Notes: generated by a model not told the origin, from the sequence alone. A stretch of DNA of 64,000 nucleotides from Patiria pectinifera (GCA_029964075.1 CM057147.1:12979513-13043512); one strand, 5' to 3'; positions 54,201-64,000 are shown, counted from the first letter of the stretch. Translations and numbers: made by a program.

Positions 54201-57200
54201 ACCTGTTATATCGGTTTACAATATACTGTCTATTTACAGCTATATACAACTTACAAAAAGTTGAAAATGTCCATGCATGGGCATGTTCTTCTTCTAATCA
54301 ATTCAATCGTCAGCGTCCCCAATGTAACGTAATAGTATGAACTTATTCCTCCATGGTATGAAGTAGCCGTAACGAATTACTGTAAGAGAGCTTGATTCAC
54401 TTCCATGCCTATGTTTAATTTTTTTGCGATATCTTTTACAATAACTTGATGAGTGCCATTATCTTCAGGATGTAGGTAACTTGATGAAAACAATCCTTGT
54501 ATTTGTTGAAAAAGATTTGCTTGACTGCCCAAAGGGTCTTCATGTTGGCCTTTTTCTTGGCCCGATGATCTTCACTCATATCCCCGTTGATTTACTTTTC
54601 ATAATTTTCACTCCACATCTCATTGGTGGCTTTTAAGGTCTCTTTCAACAAGTCTCGATATGCGGTGTTGTCTTCCAAATTAGAACTAGACTCATCTTCA
54701 TCCGATTATTCGTCTTCTTCCACCTCCGTTTCGGATTCCGAATCATCTTCCTCAAAATCTTCGTCTTGATCATTGACTCATGTCACTGCCCATCTGCTCA
54801 TTAAAATACTCATTTTCTCATTTCTTGCTCATCTGCTCATTTAAATGTTCATCTGTTCATTAATGAGCAGTGAAACGAGTAAAATGAGCAGATGAGAAGT
54901 GAAATGAGCAGATGGCAGTGAAATGAGTAAATGAGTACACGAAAGAGCAGGAAATGAGCAGATAAGTACTCAAATGAGCAGGAAATGAGCAGATGAGCAA
55001 CAAAATGAGTAAATGAGTAATCAAAAGATCAGGATATGAGTAAATGAGTAAACAAAGAGCAGGAAATGAGCAGACGAAGAGACGTTTTTTGGTAATTTCG
55101 CGCATGTTCGCCCTGAAAAGCACTATTCCCCCCCCCCTGTAGAACAGAAAGAAAAAAAACGTTTGATTTTACGAAGGCAAGATGTCCGGAGGAAAAAAAA
55201 GTGTCCACATTGCAACGTTTCAAATTTGCGAGTGCCCTTCTCAAGAAATGACCTGTTCAATAAAAATGACCTTGCTACGCGCCCCTGCCAGCCCAGTATC
55301 CTCTTTATACCAAGTGACTGACTAGCACTTGTTAGCAGGCCAGTGCTATCGTCCTGTTATGTTTCCAAACTGTACAAAACTATACGTTTAGTGTCGACTT
55401 AGCCGGGCTTGCCGTTTCTTGAAGGTTCATGAATTTCATAATCCATTGCAGCCTCGTCATCTCTTATGATTCTACCCGGACCCGAAGTGTTGGCTTCACC
55501 GGACACTAATGTTACTCTCACTTGCATAGTGGCCGGGGACGCAGTCCATCAAGATCTAACACTCAGATGGCTCTTTGAGAATGGAGTCCGGCGTCAATGC
55601 CACTTTTCAAGTGGGGAGTTTATTGGGTCCTTAACGGGACATGAAAACTTTGAGAGGCAGTGTAACCTGACAGTCGGGCCAGTGGACAATTCGTCTATGG
55701 GTATCTACAAGTGCCAGTATTTTGACGGGAAGCAAGTAGTCTCCCAAAACCTAACATTCATTATCGGTAAGCGACCACAGTATTCAATTTGCAGGGGCGC
55801 TTAGGGAGATAAGTAATTGGATTGTGCATCCAATGCGGCTTTTTTATCAAGCTAATCTTTGCTTTTTCCCAAATGTAGAATATAAGTTGGGAGGGACGCA
55901 CAAGGGGCCGGGGATTCAACCACCCCTCCCCTAGCCCACTGAGCGACAAGTTTGTTGCACTTTCATAGTAATTTATGTGGTCAGAAGAGGTTCTTTTAAG
56001 TGCTTAATACATTAATCCTAATAATTTCTCACCTGTTTTGGAAGTAAGAAAGTTATGTTTGTTACAAACAGTGTTGAGACTATAAAATTATAAAAGCTCA
56101 AAATCTCATCAAATGCGAGATGTGAATGTCGTTTACTAAAAATTAGCTATGAAGAACTGAAAAAGTATCTAGCCACTGTCGAAATTTAAGTGTGGACCTG
56201 CGTTTAATGCCAAAGTTTCTTCGGACAAATGAATAAACATGCAGTTTTAAATTTAAAAAAGAAAATTCACGTGATTTAGCTTGCTATAACTGCGATAATT
56301 TCGGGGATCGCGAACAAAGTTGTGGATATAAATTGTATATCAAAGTCACAACCACTGGTTGGAATGGAGGATATTTTACAAAAAGTATCGCCTTTCTACA
56401 CTGTCCAGAAATGAACGAATGCGATGATGCCTTGACGAACAAATGCGATGCCAACGCTGAGTGTGTGGATTTGGATGATGGTTACGATTGCATTTGCAAG
56501 AAGGGATTCACTGTGGACGAGGCGACGAGGAATTGCACAAGTAACTTTTTGTCAGTGTATTTCCCATCAACTCCACTCTTTTTGTGAACTACGCGTTCAG
56601 TGGTTTAAAGTGTCCACTATATTTTATATATAGAAGAGGATTTTGTTTCGTTCATTATAGCTCCAAGATTAATTTTACAACAAGTTTTATGATTTTCTTG
56701 CAATGTGATGTCTCCGAACGGTGTAACATTGACAGTTAAAGCATTGTTACATAACAAATTCTTCGATTATACAGACTTGACAATGTTGAAGATTTCACTA
56801 CATGACCAACAGACAATGTCACTACACGAGAAGCATCTCGTCTGACTAACTAACTGTCTTGCTGGCTGTCACTTGTGAGCAGTGTTGTAGGTCTCGGTCT
56901 CGAGACCGGTCTGGAGACCACTTTTTGCTGGTCTCGGTCTCGAGAAATGTGGTCTCGGTTTTGGTCCTGGTCTCGGTCCCCGTTTGGTCTCAATATTTTG
57001 GCTGGTCTAGAGGCGAGACCGGCAATATGGGGCATTTACAGCTCGATCGATTACTTTGTGTTCACTTCGTTTAGTACCGTTAATAGTTAGAACATTTGCT
57101 AGCCCGTAGATCATGTTGTCAACCTTGTTAACGAATAGTTATATATCGTAGTTGGTTCGAACTGTTGGAAAGTCCCAAAAGTACATGTAAAGTAGCAGTT

Positions 57201-60200
57201 AGCTCCATTAAGGGCCCACCATTTTGGGGGATTGTGTAATTTGCCCATCCTTGTGTGCGTATTCTCTTGTGTTTTTTCTTCTTCAAATAAATGAGCTGCT
57301 CCAAATTAGTGATATTTTCGACCCCACATTTGTCTTTAATTTGGGACAGTATTTGGAGAAAAAGTAAATGTTTCGACCGATTTTCCACCAATGAATTTAC
57401 ACACTTTTACCAGTTAACATTCCCTGTCGCAATGAGAGTGTATGATAAGACCTCATTTTCTGGCTGCTCATTTGAAGTACCCATTTCTCAAAAAGCAAAA
57501 TCGCAGTCAGAAAAAAAAATATAAATCAATATCTGGTTACCACCTCGCAACTTGTGGGTCTATGTATGTACAAGTCTATATTTCATTACGGTAGAAGTTA
57601 AGTCCTATTATTATTTAAAAAAAAAAGAGGCCTGGTGTAAAATTAACATTTCACCTTTAAATATGCGTTAGCAGTCATAGCTGAAACCAAGAGGTGACCA
57701 AGGTTGTTTCCAAAATTTGTAATTGATTGTGCCAACGATAACAAATCCTGATGTCATGTTGTAATTTAATGTAGGAAGCATAAATGAAGAGCACTCCCAT
57801 GACACAAGCAGGTACAAGTGATTCCTAGCTTTCAATCACTTCCTTCACATCCCTATCATCATCTCAAGGACAGACTGTTCAGCTGTAATTATTTTTCTTG
57901 GTTATCATTCGGATTATTGTTATTATTATCCGCGGTCTCGGTCTCGATCTCGGTCTTGGACCATATCGGTCTCGGTCCACCTTGAAGGGGCTGGTCTTGG
58001 TCTCGGTCTCGAGACTTCAGGTATTGTAGATTGGTGAAGACAGCCGAACAGTAGCATCGTATCGATTACCCCTCATAAAACATGCATGAAAGAGATCTGG
58101 TGAATAGTCATTCTGGATCATTAAAAAACAAGTGCGATTGCACAATAAGCTTTGACGAAAAATGCGACGCCGATGGCACATATGGAACACCATACTTTTG
58201 GTTAATTTTCAGGACAGACAGACAGACCATACGACCGGCCGACCACCAAGTTACATGTATTAGCTCCTTCCAGGCCTTAAAAATGCACTTTCGGACAAAC
58301 TGGAAAACACACTAAAAAATGGTAGTTATAAAAACGACTTTTGTACTCACCTTTTTGTCCTACATGTTGATTCTATAAAGCCATTTAGATTATTTGCATA
58401 GCGTGAAATTCTGTTAGTGCTATCAGTGTTAATTCTGAAGGTGTACCTTTTCTTTTTCAATTAGAAATCAACTGTATTTGTTGTTCATGCTGCATGTATT
58501 GTTCGTACGTGAACAAGCTTGCTATAACTGCGATAATTTTCGGGGATCGCACACAAGTTTGGTGATATCAATTTTGTATTAATGTCACAACCACTGGTTG
58601 AAAAAGAGGTTACTTGACAAAAAAAGTATCGTCTTTATACATTGTTCAGATATGAACGAATGCGATGATGACTCGACGAACGATTGCGATGCCAACGCTG
58701 AGTGTGTTGATTTGGATGATGGTTACGATTGCGTTTGCAAGGATGGATTCAATATGGACGAGGCTACAGGGAGTTGCCAAAGTAACATATTTTTTTTCAG
58801 TTTGTTGTATATTTCCCCGTCAACCCCACTTTTTTTTCGCGAACTACGTGTTTAAATGGTTTAAAGTGTCCTTTATAGTGTATATAGAAGAGGATTTTGT
58901 CTCGTTCGTGTAGCTGCAAAGATTATTTCACTTCAAGTTTTATGATTTTCTTGCAATGTGATTTCGAAAGGTGTAACAATGACAGTTGAAACATTGTTTC
59001 ATCACAAATTCTTTTTTTTTGTTCATACAGTATTTATTGTTCGTACGTGCATGAACAAGCTTGCTATAACTGCAATAATTTCGGGGATTGGGAACAACGT
59101 AGAGGATGTAAATTTTGTATTAATGTCACAACCACTGCTTAGAAAGGAGGTTATTTGACAAAAAGTACCGTCTTTTTAATATACACTATTTCAGGAATGA
59201 ACGAATGCGATGATGACTCGATGAACGATTGCGATGCCAACGCTGACTGTGTGGATTTGGATGATGGTTTCGATTGCGTTTGCAAGGATGGATTCAATAT
59301 GGACGAGGCTACAGGGAATTGCACAAGTATTTTTTTTTAAATTTGTTGTGTATTTTCCCGTCAACTCCACTCTTTTCGTGAACTACACGTTTAGCGGTTA
59401 AAAGTGTCCTCTATAATGTATATAAGAGGACTTTGTTCATTCATATAGCTCTAAGATTAGTTTACTACAAGCTTATGATTTTTTTGCGATATGATTACTC
59501 CGAAAGGTGTAACATTGACAGTTGAAACATTGCTGCATCTTAAATTTTTAGGTTATATAGACTTGACAATGATGAAGATTTCACCACGTGACCGATTGAC
59601 AATGTCACTACACGAGAAGCATCTCGTTGACTGACTGGAGTTGCTGACTGTCTTGCTGACTGTCTTGCTGACTGTCGCTTGTGACTGAGTGTAGATTGGT
59701 AGATTGAGAGAGAGCTGAGCAGTAGCATCGTATAGGATTACCCCTAATAAAGCATGCATGAAAGGGATCCGGTGAATAGTTATTCTGAATCATTGAAAAA
59801 CAAGCACGATTGCACATAATAAGCTCTGGCGACAAATGTGACGCCGATTACATACATGGAACACCATACTCTTGGTCAATTTTCGGGACAGACAGACAGA
59901 CAGATCCGACCACCAAGTGAAACGCCTAAGCTCCAGCTCCATGCAAGAGCTTAAAATCACGTTAACCTGTATGTGAACAAGCTTGCTATAATTTGCTATA
60001 TTTTTGGGGATTGCGAACAAAGTTAGGTTTGTAAATTAATATTAATGTCACATTCACTGGTTGGAATAGAGATTATTAGACATAAAGTACCGTCTTTATA
60101 TACTGTTTAGGAATAAACGAATGCGATGATGACTCGACGAACGACTGCGATGCTAACGCTGTCTGTGTGGACTTGCTTGATGGTTACGAATGCATTTGCA

Positions 60201-63200
60201 AGAATGGATTCAATATGGACGAGGCTACAGGCAGTTGCCAAAGTAATAACTATTTTTCAGTTTATGTATTTTCCCGTCAACTCCACTCTTTTCGTGAACT
60301 ACGCGTTTAGTGTTTAGTTTAAAGTGTCATCTGTAATGTACATAGAAGAGGATTTTGTTCATTCATAAAGCTCCAGGATTAGTTTACCACAAGTTGTATG
60401 ATTTTTCTTGCGATGTGATTACTCCGAAAGGTGTATTACATTGATAGTTGAAACATTATTGCATCTCCAATTTTTAGGTTATAAAGACTTGACAATGATG
60501 AAGATTTCACCACGTGACCAATTGACAATTTCACTACACAAGAATCATCTCGTTTGACTGACTGACTGTCTTGCTGACTGTCTTGCTCCCCGTCGCTTGT
60601 GACTGATCGTACATTGGTGAAGAGAGCCGAGCAGTAGCATCGTATAAGATTACCCCTAATAAAGCATGCATGAAAGGGATCCGGTGAATAGTTATTCTGA
60701 ATCATTGAAAACAAGCACGATTACACAATAAGCTCTGGCGACAAATGTGACGCCGATTACATACACGGGGCACCATACTCTTGGTCAATTTTCGGGACAG
60801 ACAGACAGACGGACCATCCGACCAACCGACCACCAAGTGAAACGCATAAGCTCCAGCATGCCAGAGCTTAAAATCACGTTAACCTGTATGTGAACAAGCT
60901 TGCTATAACTGCGATATCTTTCGGGGATTGCGAACAAAGTTAGGTATATAAATAAATATTAATATCACATTCACTGGTTGGAATAGAGATGATTTGACAA
61001 AAAGTATCGTCTTTATACACTGTTCAGGGATGAACGAATGCGATGATGACTCGACGAACGACTGCGATGCTAACGCTGTCTGTGTGGACTTGCTTGACGG
61101 TTACGATTGCATTTGCAAGGATGGATTCAATGTGGACGAGGCTACAGGGAGTTGCCAAAGTAACTATTTTTTTTTTAGTTTGTTATGTATTTTCCCATCA
61201 ACTCCACTCTATTTGTGACTGTCACTTGTGACTGATTGTAGATTGGTGAAGACAGCCGAGCAGTAGCATCGTATTGGATTACCCTTAATAAATCATGCAT
61301 AAAAGAGCTCCGGTAAAAAGTCATTTTAGATCAATGAAAAAAACAAGTGCAAGTGCACAATAAGCTCTGGCGCAAAACTGCGACGACGATAGCGCACATG
61401 GAACACCATACTTTTGGTCAAATTTTCGGGACAGACAGACAGATAGACCATCCGACCGACCGACCACCAAGTGACATGTATAAGCTCCTGCCAAAGCTTA
61501 AAAATGCACACATTAAAGAAATGGTGGTTAGAGAAACACTTTTGGACTCACCTTTATTTCTCACATGTTTAGTCTGTAAAGCCGTTTAGATTATTTGCAT
61601 AGCATGACATTTTCTGTTAGTGCTATAAGTGATAACCCTGAGGGTGTGCCTTTTCTTGTTCATAATTAGAAATCAACTGCATTTATTGTTCATACCCATC
61701 TGACAGAGAGTAACCTAGATGGGAGTGTTGGTGTAAGCAGTGCAGTTGTAGCTGTATGCGTCGTCGTGGCTTTGTTGATCATAGCGGTAGTCGCGCTCGC
61801 TGTCTTTGCTCTTCTTAGCGTCAAGAGAAATCGTGGACAGGCATCGGTGACACAGAACGCAATTCTTAGCACGGAAGCGGCAGAGTCAGCGGTTGCAATG
61901 GTAAGTCTAGACTGGGAACTTCTTTGCAGCCCCGCCCACTGCGCACGTTGTCAACGTCGGCACAAGGTGTTATGACCAATCACAGCCGTGATTTATGTCC
62001 GACATGCCTGCAAGAAATGTCCGACATTGCGTGCACGCGCGTATGACGCGTGCTGCTGGAGCATGCGGTAAAGCATTGCAGGAAGCACCTGTTAATCACA
62101 CTGGATCGGTGTGTTTCTCCAACATAGATATAATATGTTTAGACTGGTTCCCTGACCCTCCATTGTCCTTTGGACTTAATATGTGGGGACAAGAAGCTTA
62201 AAATTGCCCCCCAAAAGGTTTATTTTTTAATTCATTCATTCACATTTATTTCCATTTTATAATTTTTTAAATACAAGTTAATATTGATCAACAACTCGGT
62301 GTTTAATGAGCGGAAAAAAATATTAAGCTCGTTTTTGCCATTAAAATAGATTTTTCTATAGACCCTCTTTCGATCAAAATATATTAATTCTCCCATGCAA
62401 CCTAAATCGGACGCACCTTGCGTCCTTCTAATTTGTACAGTCCGTGCAATCAGACATCTTGCCCTGAATATTGAGCTCGTCTCAGAAAGCTGGGTAATTA
62501 ATCAAAGATATTGAGCACTGATTCTTGCTATTTATTTTTTGTACGATCCGATGTTTGGTGCTTCGCAGCCTTTGCTAAGATGTTGACCGTATTGTTTTCT
62601 AGCTCGTAACATCATACGAAGACAGGATCGCACAGGCTGTGGCTGTCTCTTACGAGAGTATCAGACAACGTGATCTGGCATCAAAGGGGGGTGGTCTCCC
62701 AAGCTGGGCTAAACCGTGGGAGATCCTATGGAGCGATCTGTTGCTGGATGATGAGGTACTGGGAATAGGGAACTTTGGAGAAGTCAGATCAGGGGCCGTC
62801 AGAATTGGAGGCAAGGTGACCCGAGCGGCCATCAAAATGCTCAAAGGTAACATGAGTTACTCTCCAACAAAGCCAGGCAAGCCTGGTACTTTCCACAGCG
62901 AAAGATTTTGTTTGTCCAATTGATTCAGACTAGTTATTCACTTGGAATCTGTGTCTTGCAATTAGATTTACACAATAGGCCGTCTAGCCATAGACCCCAT
63001 AGGGTCTCCTATACGATAGCATTGCCTAGCTCACAAGTGACAGTCAGTGAGTCATTAAGTCAGTGCGCGAGATAGGGGGAGAGGAAACGAGGCTGGCACT
63101 CTGGGACCAGCAAAAATAAATGGAACTGTACATCCCGAAGATCAATGTTTGTTCTCTAAATAGGGTTGATAGTCACTGGATCAAATGTGCTTTTGGGCAA

Positions 63201-64000
63201 CAATTCACTAAGATAATTTTTAGAGACTTCAATTTGCATAGCTTTAGGCTTGGATATTATCTTAAGCAACACTTCTCTTCCTGGCGAAACAAACTGAGGT
63301 GTAAGTATATGGCTGTGACTGGGCACGATGTGGACACCCTTTCTAGTATGAAATAGCTGAGTTTCTCAGAGAATTGGATTTCATTTTTTGTTAATTAGAG
63401 CACTCGTCAAGTTCTGAAAAAGACGACTTTATGCAAGAGTTGAAGACCATGTCCTCTGTCGGCCATCATGTTAATATCGTTTCCCTCTTCGGGGCATGCA
63501 AGCATCAAGGTAATACCACAACACATTTAATGTTCATTCTCCGAGCAAAAGCAACAGGGTTAGCCTAAGAGGAAACATTTTATTGGCCACATAATTTAAA
63601 GTGTCTCTGAAAGTTTAATATTTCTTACAGGCTGAAGAGGTGTAATGTAAAATGTGGACTCTATGAAATACGGACTCCCTGGTTGCGTTGCACATGACTA
63701 AGTGGAGATATTTAAGGTGAAATAGACCTGATTCCATATAAGTCTGAACTCCAAAGGACACCGTAACTTGTTGTGCAAAAGTATTAAATAAACATAGGCT
63801 ACTTTGTGTTTTTGTAACAGTTATTTTTAAATGATGTTTAGAAAATGTGGACTACTTTATTCTCAACATTGACTTAGTATGAGTCATGTAGATCTCAATA
63901 AACTTCACCTTTCATGTGTAAATCTCTGGTTAATTATTGAGATTACTTTCTGGATAATGAAAGTGAAAATTTGCGTTTACATTTTACCCAAACAAATCAT
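51165..64000 (+). CDS. Gene C: receptor tyrosine kinase with Ig and five EGF domains (3' partial)
   Basis: Ten exons join in one frame to 524 residues. Order: signal peptide (exon 1), one Ig domain of about 105 residues, five EGF domains of 44 residues each, a transmembrane helix, a juxtamembrane segment with two tyrosines (SYED, SYES), and the N-lobe of a protein kinase with GIGNFGEV (nucleotide loop), AAIKMLK (catalytic lysine) and FMQELKTM (alpha-C glutamate), then HHVNIVSLFGACKHQ. The HH.NI..L.GAC.H segment resembles Tie and FGFR/VEGFR-class kinases. Ig plus EGF in one ectodomain is best known from Tie1/Tie2, but those have three EGF and further FN3 domains, so orthology is not claimed. 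The kinase C-lobe lies outside the window. Confidence 0.85.
52390..53354 (-). mobile_element. LINE 3' end, C-terminal reverse-transcriptase region
   Basis: Minus strand from 53354: NECLKRAARIILKCAFLTPS, NWMSFAKRVEYKKAIFVINV, then after frame breaks MFTPLIQIRETRQSTDMALR and VTGTIIWNNLHVQLRTMTSL. These are the KRAARII, N.MTF..R. and IWN.LP segments common in CR1/RTE-type LINEs. An AT-rich 3' part follows to about 52390; that border is approximate. Confidence 0.7.
53355..53627. mobile_element. MITE-like element with about 67-bp inverted termini
   Basis: GCATACCTAGTTTCAGTAAA through CAGCTAGTCTGGAATCTAGA at the left is matched by the complement at 53558-53627. Only a few differences are visible. 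The 130-bp centre contains GTTGCGCAAGTTGCAAGC and CGCGCG words. It interrupts or abuts the LINE remnant. Confidence 0.85.
53733..53831. repeat. Hairpin repeat with GGCGCTTCGCGCC core
   Basis: GAATACACTCGCAAGTGTGG and GAATCCACACTTTCTCGTGT-type arms face each other around TTCACTCGGCGCTTCGCGCC then TCGTGAA. Same style as the hairpin at 35014-35177 but a different sequence. Confidence 0.75.
53832..54424. other. Part of gene C intron 1
   Basis: No element or exon recognised. Confidence 0.35.
54425..54785 (-). pseudogene. Decayed coding remnant, acidic then lysine-rich, origin unknown
   Basis: One minus-strand frame reads DEDFEEDDSESETEVEEDE, then LEDNTAYRDLLKETLKATNE and then AKKKANMKTLWAVKQIFFNK. 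It is broken by a few stops. Composition is clearly protein-like. It may derive from a mobile or virus-like element; I cannot name a family. Treated as a fossil. Confidence 0.45.
54778..55080. repeat. Minisatellite of ATGAGCAG/ATGAGTAA words
   Basis: Words ATGAGCAGATGAG, AAATGAGTAAATGAGT and GAGCAGGAAATGAGCAG fill 300 bp. The first 80 bp carry the complement (TGCTCATCTGCTCATTT), so the array starts with an inversion at about 54865. Confidence 0.8.
55452..55766 (+). CDS. Gene C exon 2, Ig domain
   Basis: Acceptor ATCCATTGCAG, donor ATCG/gtaagc. It reads SPDTNVTLTCIVAGDAVHQD, LRWLFENGVRRQCHF and DNSSMGIYKCQYFDGKQVVS. Cys (LTC), Trp (RWLF) and the Y.C F-strand are all present. Several N-x-T/S sites (NVT, NLT, NSS) could carry glycans. 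Confidence 0.9.
55767..56408. other. Gene C intron between Ig and EGF 1
   Basis: The last 130 bp (from 56279, GCTTGCTATAACTGCGATAA) are the start of the EGF duplication unit. The rest shows nothing. Confidence 0.5.
56409..56540 (+). CDS. Gene C exon 3, EGF domain 1
   Basis: 132 bp, phase 1 to 1. It reads EMNECDDALTNKCDANAECV then DLDDGYDCICKKGFTVDEAT with six EGF cysteines. It matches the calcium-type EGF pattern, with Glu at the first ligand position and the CxDxxxxYxCxC hydroxylation motif. It is the most diverged of the five. Confidence 0.9.
56880..58026. mobile_element. 1.1-kb element with GGTCTCGGTCTCGAGACC ends in EGF unit 1
   Basis: Left end CAGTGTTGTAGGTCTCGGTC then TCGAGACCGG; right end TCGGTCTCGAGACTTCAGGT ATTG as imperfect complement. 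Corresponding positions in units 3, 4 and 5 (about 59682, 60600 and 61213) read CTTGTGACTGATTGTAGATT without the insert. No clear target duplication. The minus-strand open frame at 57128-57391 inside has no recognised domain. Confidence 0.75.
58650..58781 (+). CDS. Gene C exon 4, EGF domain 2
   Basis: Reads NMNECDDDSTNDCDANAECV then DLDDGYDCVCKDGFNMDEAT. First ligand residue is Asn, as calcium-binding EGFs require. Donor CAAA/gtaaca. Confidence 0.9.
59195..59326 (+). CDS. Gene C exon 5, EGF domain 3
   Basis: Reads MNECDDDSMNDCDANADCVD then LDDGFDCVCKDGFNMDEATG. The junction codon A/GA makes Arg at the first calcium position. The intron before it is only 413 bp, the shortest of the array. Confidence 0.9.
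60111..60242 (+). CDS. Gene C exon 6, EGF domain 4
   Basis: Reads INECDDDSTNDCDANAVCVD then LLDGYECICKNGFNMDEATG. It begins with Ile where the others have Met, so it has no start codon of its own. Arg is again at the first calcium position. It shares NAVCVDLLDGY with EGF 5, marking them as the latest duplicate pair. Confidence 0.9.
61028..61159 (+). CDS. Gene C exon 7, EGF domain 5
   Basis: Reads MNECDDDSTNDCDANAVCVD then LLDGYDCICKDGFNVDEATG. Acceptor ACTGTTCAG, donor CAAA/gtaact. Arg at the first calcium position through the A/GG junction codon. Confidence 0.9.
61160..61706. other. Gene C intron after EGF 5
   Basis: The first 350 bp repeat the intronic part of the EGF units (GGGACAGACAGACAGATAGA, CCACCAAGTGACATGTATAA). 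The rest parallels 58370-58500, including AGAAATCAACTG and TTTATTGTTCATAC. Confidence 0.6.
61707..61900 (+). CDS. Gene C exon 8, transmembrane segment
   Basis: Acceptor CATCTGACAG, donor AATG/gtaagt. It reads SNLDGSVGVSSAVVAVCVVV then ALLIIAVVALAVFALLSVKR. About 28 hydrophobic residues are followed by KRNRG as stop-transfer. It leaves in phase 0. Confidence 0.9.
61901..62602. other. Gene C intron, transmembrane to kinase
   Basis: Contains GC-rich words (GCCCACTGCGCACG, CGTGCACGCGCGTATGACGC) near its start, then AT-rich sequence. No element border found. Confidence 0.4.
62603..62846 (+). CDS. Gene C exon 9, juxtamembrane and kinase glycine loop
   Basis: Acceptor TTGTTTTCTAG, donor AAAG/gtaaca. 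It reads PSWAKPWEILWSDLLLDDEV, LGIGNFGEVRSGAVRIGG and RAAIKMLKG. GxGxxG and the ATP-anchoring Lys are intact, so the N-lobe looks functional. Confidence 0.95.
62847..63398. other. Gene C intron inside the kinase domain
   Basis: No exon or repeat recognised; the 78-codon frame at 63120-63356 is not kinase-like. Confidence 0.45.
63399..63509 (+). CDS. Gene C exon 10, kinase alpha-C helix region
   Basis: Acceptor TTGTTAATTAG, donor CAAG/gtaata. It reads SSSSEKDDFMQELKTMSSVG then HHVNIVSLFGACKHQ. The Glu of QEL is the expected salt-bridge partner of the catalytic Lys. The next exon is outside the window. Confidence 0.92.
63510..64000. other. Gene C intron at the right edge
   Basis: AT-rich, nothing recognised; the following kinase exon is outside the window. 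Confidence 0.45.

Larger units (their letters stand above)
51214..55451. other. First intron of gene C, rich in elements
   Basis: 4.2 kb. Holds a poly-C-rich stretch at 51494-52035 with a hAT-like right end (GCTGGATACGTCACTG), a LINE 3' end (52390-53354), a 273-bp long-TIR element, a hairpin (53733-53831), a decayed coding remnant (54425-54785) and a minisatellite (54778-55080). No exon recognised. Confidence 0.6.
56279..61520 (+). repeat. EGF exon array: five duplicated intron-exon units
   Basis: Each unit starts with GCTTGCTATAACTGCGATAA and TTTCGGGGATYG (56279, 58519, 59051, 59981, 60898), runs through an EGF exon and continues with CTATAATGTATAT-type, AGGTGTAACATTGACAGTTG, ACACGAGAAGCATCTCG and GGGACAGACAGACAG-CCACC blocks. 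Unit lengths vary by deletion (unit 2 is short) and by insertion (unit 1 has an extra 1.1 kb). Shared introns show that whole genomic segments, not only exons, were duplicated. Confidence 0.9.

Overview
The window is eukaryotic nuclear DNA from a marine invertebrate deuterostome. AT-rich sequence, introns of 0.1-5 kb carrying short-exon extracellular proteins, an Ig/EGF receptor tyrosine kinase and a dense load of small inverted-repeat elements fit an echinoderm best. A hemichordate or amphioxus cannot be excluded from sequence alone.

Three protein genes can be reconstructed by hand from splice sites and reading phase. Gene A (+, 664-17873, 5' end off the left edge) has 14 visible exons and encodes about 988 residues of a secreted or surface protein. 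It is built from fibronectin-III-like modules with the recurring SDG...VDT..PP linker, interrupted by one galactose-binding-like (DUF642-type) module. Gene B (-, 42864 down to 38741) encodes a signal peptide and four Ig V-like domains, one per phase-1 exon; its 3' end was not found. Gene C (+, from 51165 off the right edge) encodes a receptor tyrosine kinase: signal peptide, one Ig domain, five near-identical 132-bp EGF exons, a transmembrane helix and the start of a kinase domain (GxGxFG loop, AIK lysine, alpha-C glutamate). This order recalls Tie receptors. B and C are head to head, 8.3 kb apart.

Between genes A and B (about 18-38 kb) I find no convincing gene. This interval holds a 5'-truncated LINE with a paralogous empty site next to it, TIR elements, two adjacent satellite arrays with about 200-225 bp periods (27.19-28.47 kb and 28.49-30.6 kb), a 130-bp tandem repeat, a 285-bp tandem duplication and nested hairpin elements. 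Between B and C lie two very long inverted repeats: 43705-46031 (arms about 0.95 kb, spacer 0.4 kb) and 49786-51029 (arms about 0.6 kb, loop about 35 bp). The second ends only about 135 bp before the kinase start codon. A 31-bp minisatellite lies between them.

The strongest points for a second look are the two long snap-back palindromes in the B/C intergenic region, the homogenised EGF exon array with a changed calcium-ligand residue, a triplicated intron/exon boundary in gene A where only the last copy keeps the acceptor AG, and mobile elements whose insertion sites are well marked (hAT-type with a perfect 8-bp target duplication, TWA-flanked elements, LINE with paralogous empty site). All exon calls are manual readings without transcript evidence, and repeat borders are approximate unless a terminal repeat or target duplication fixes them.
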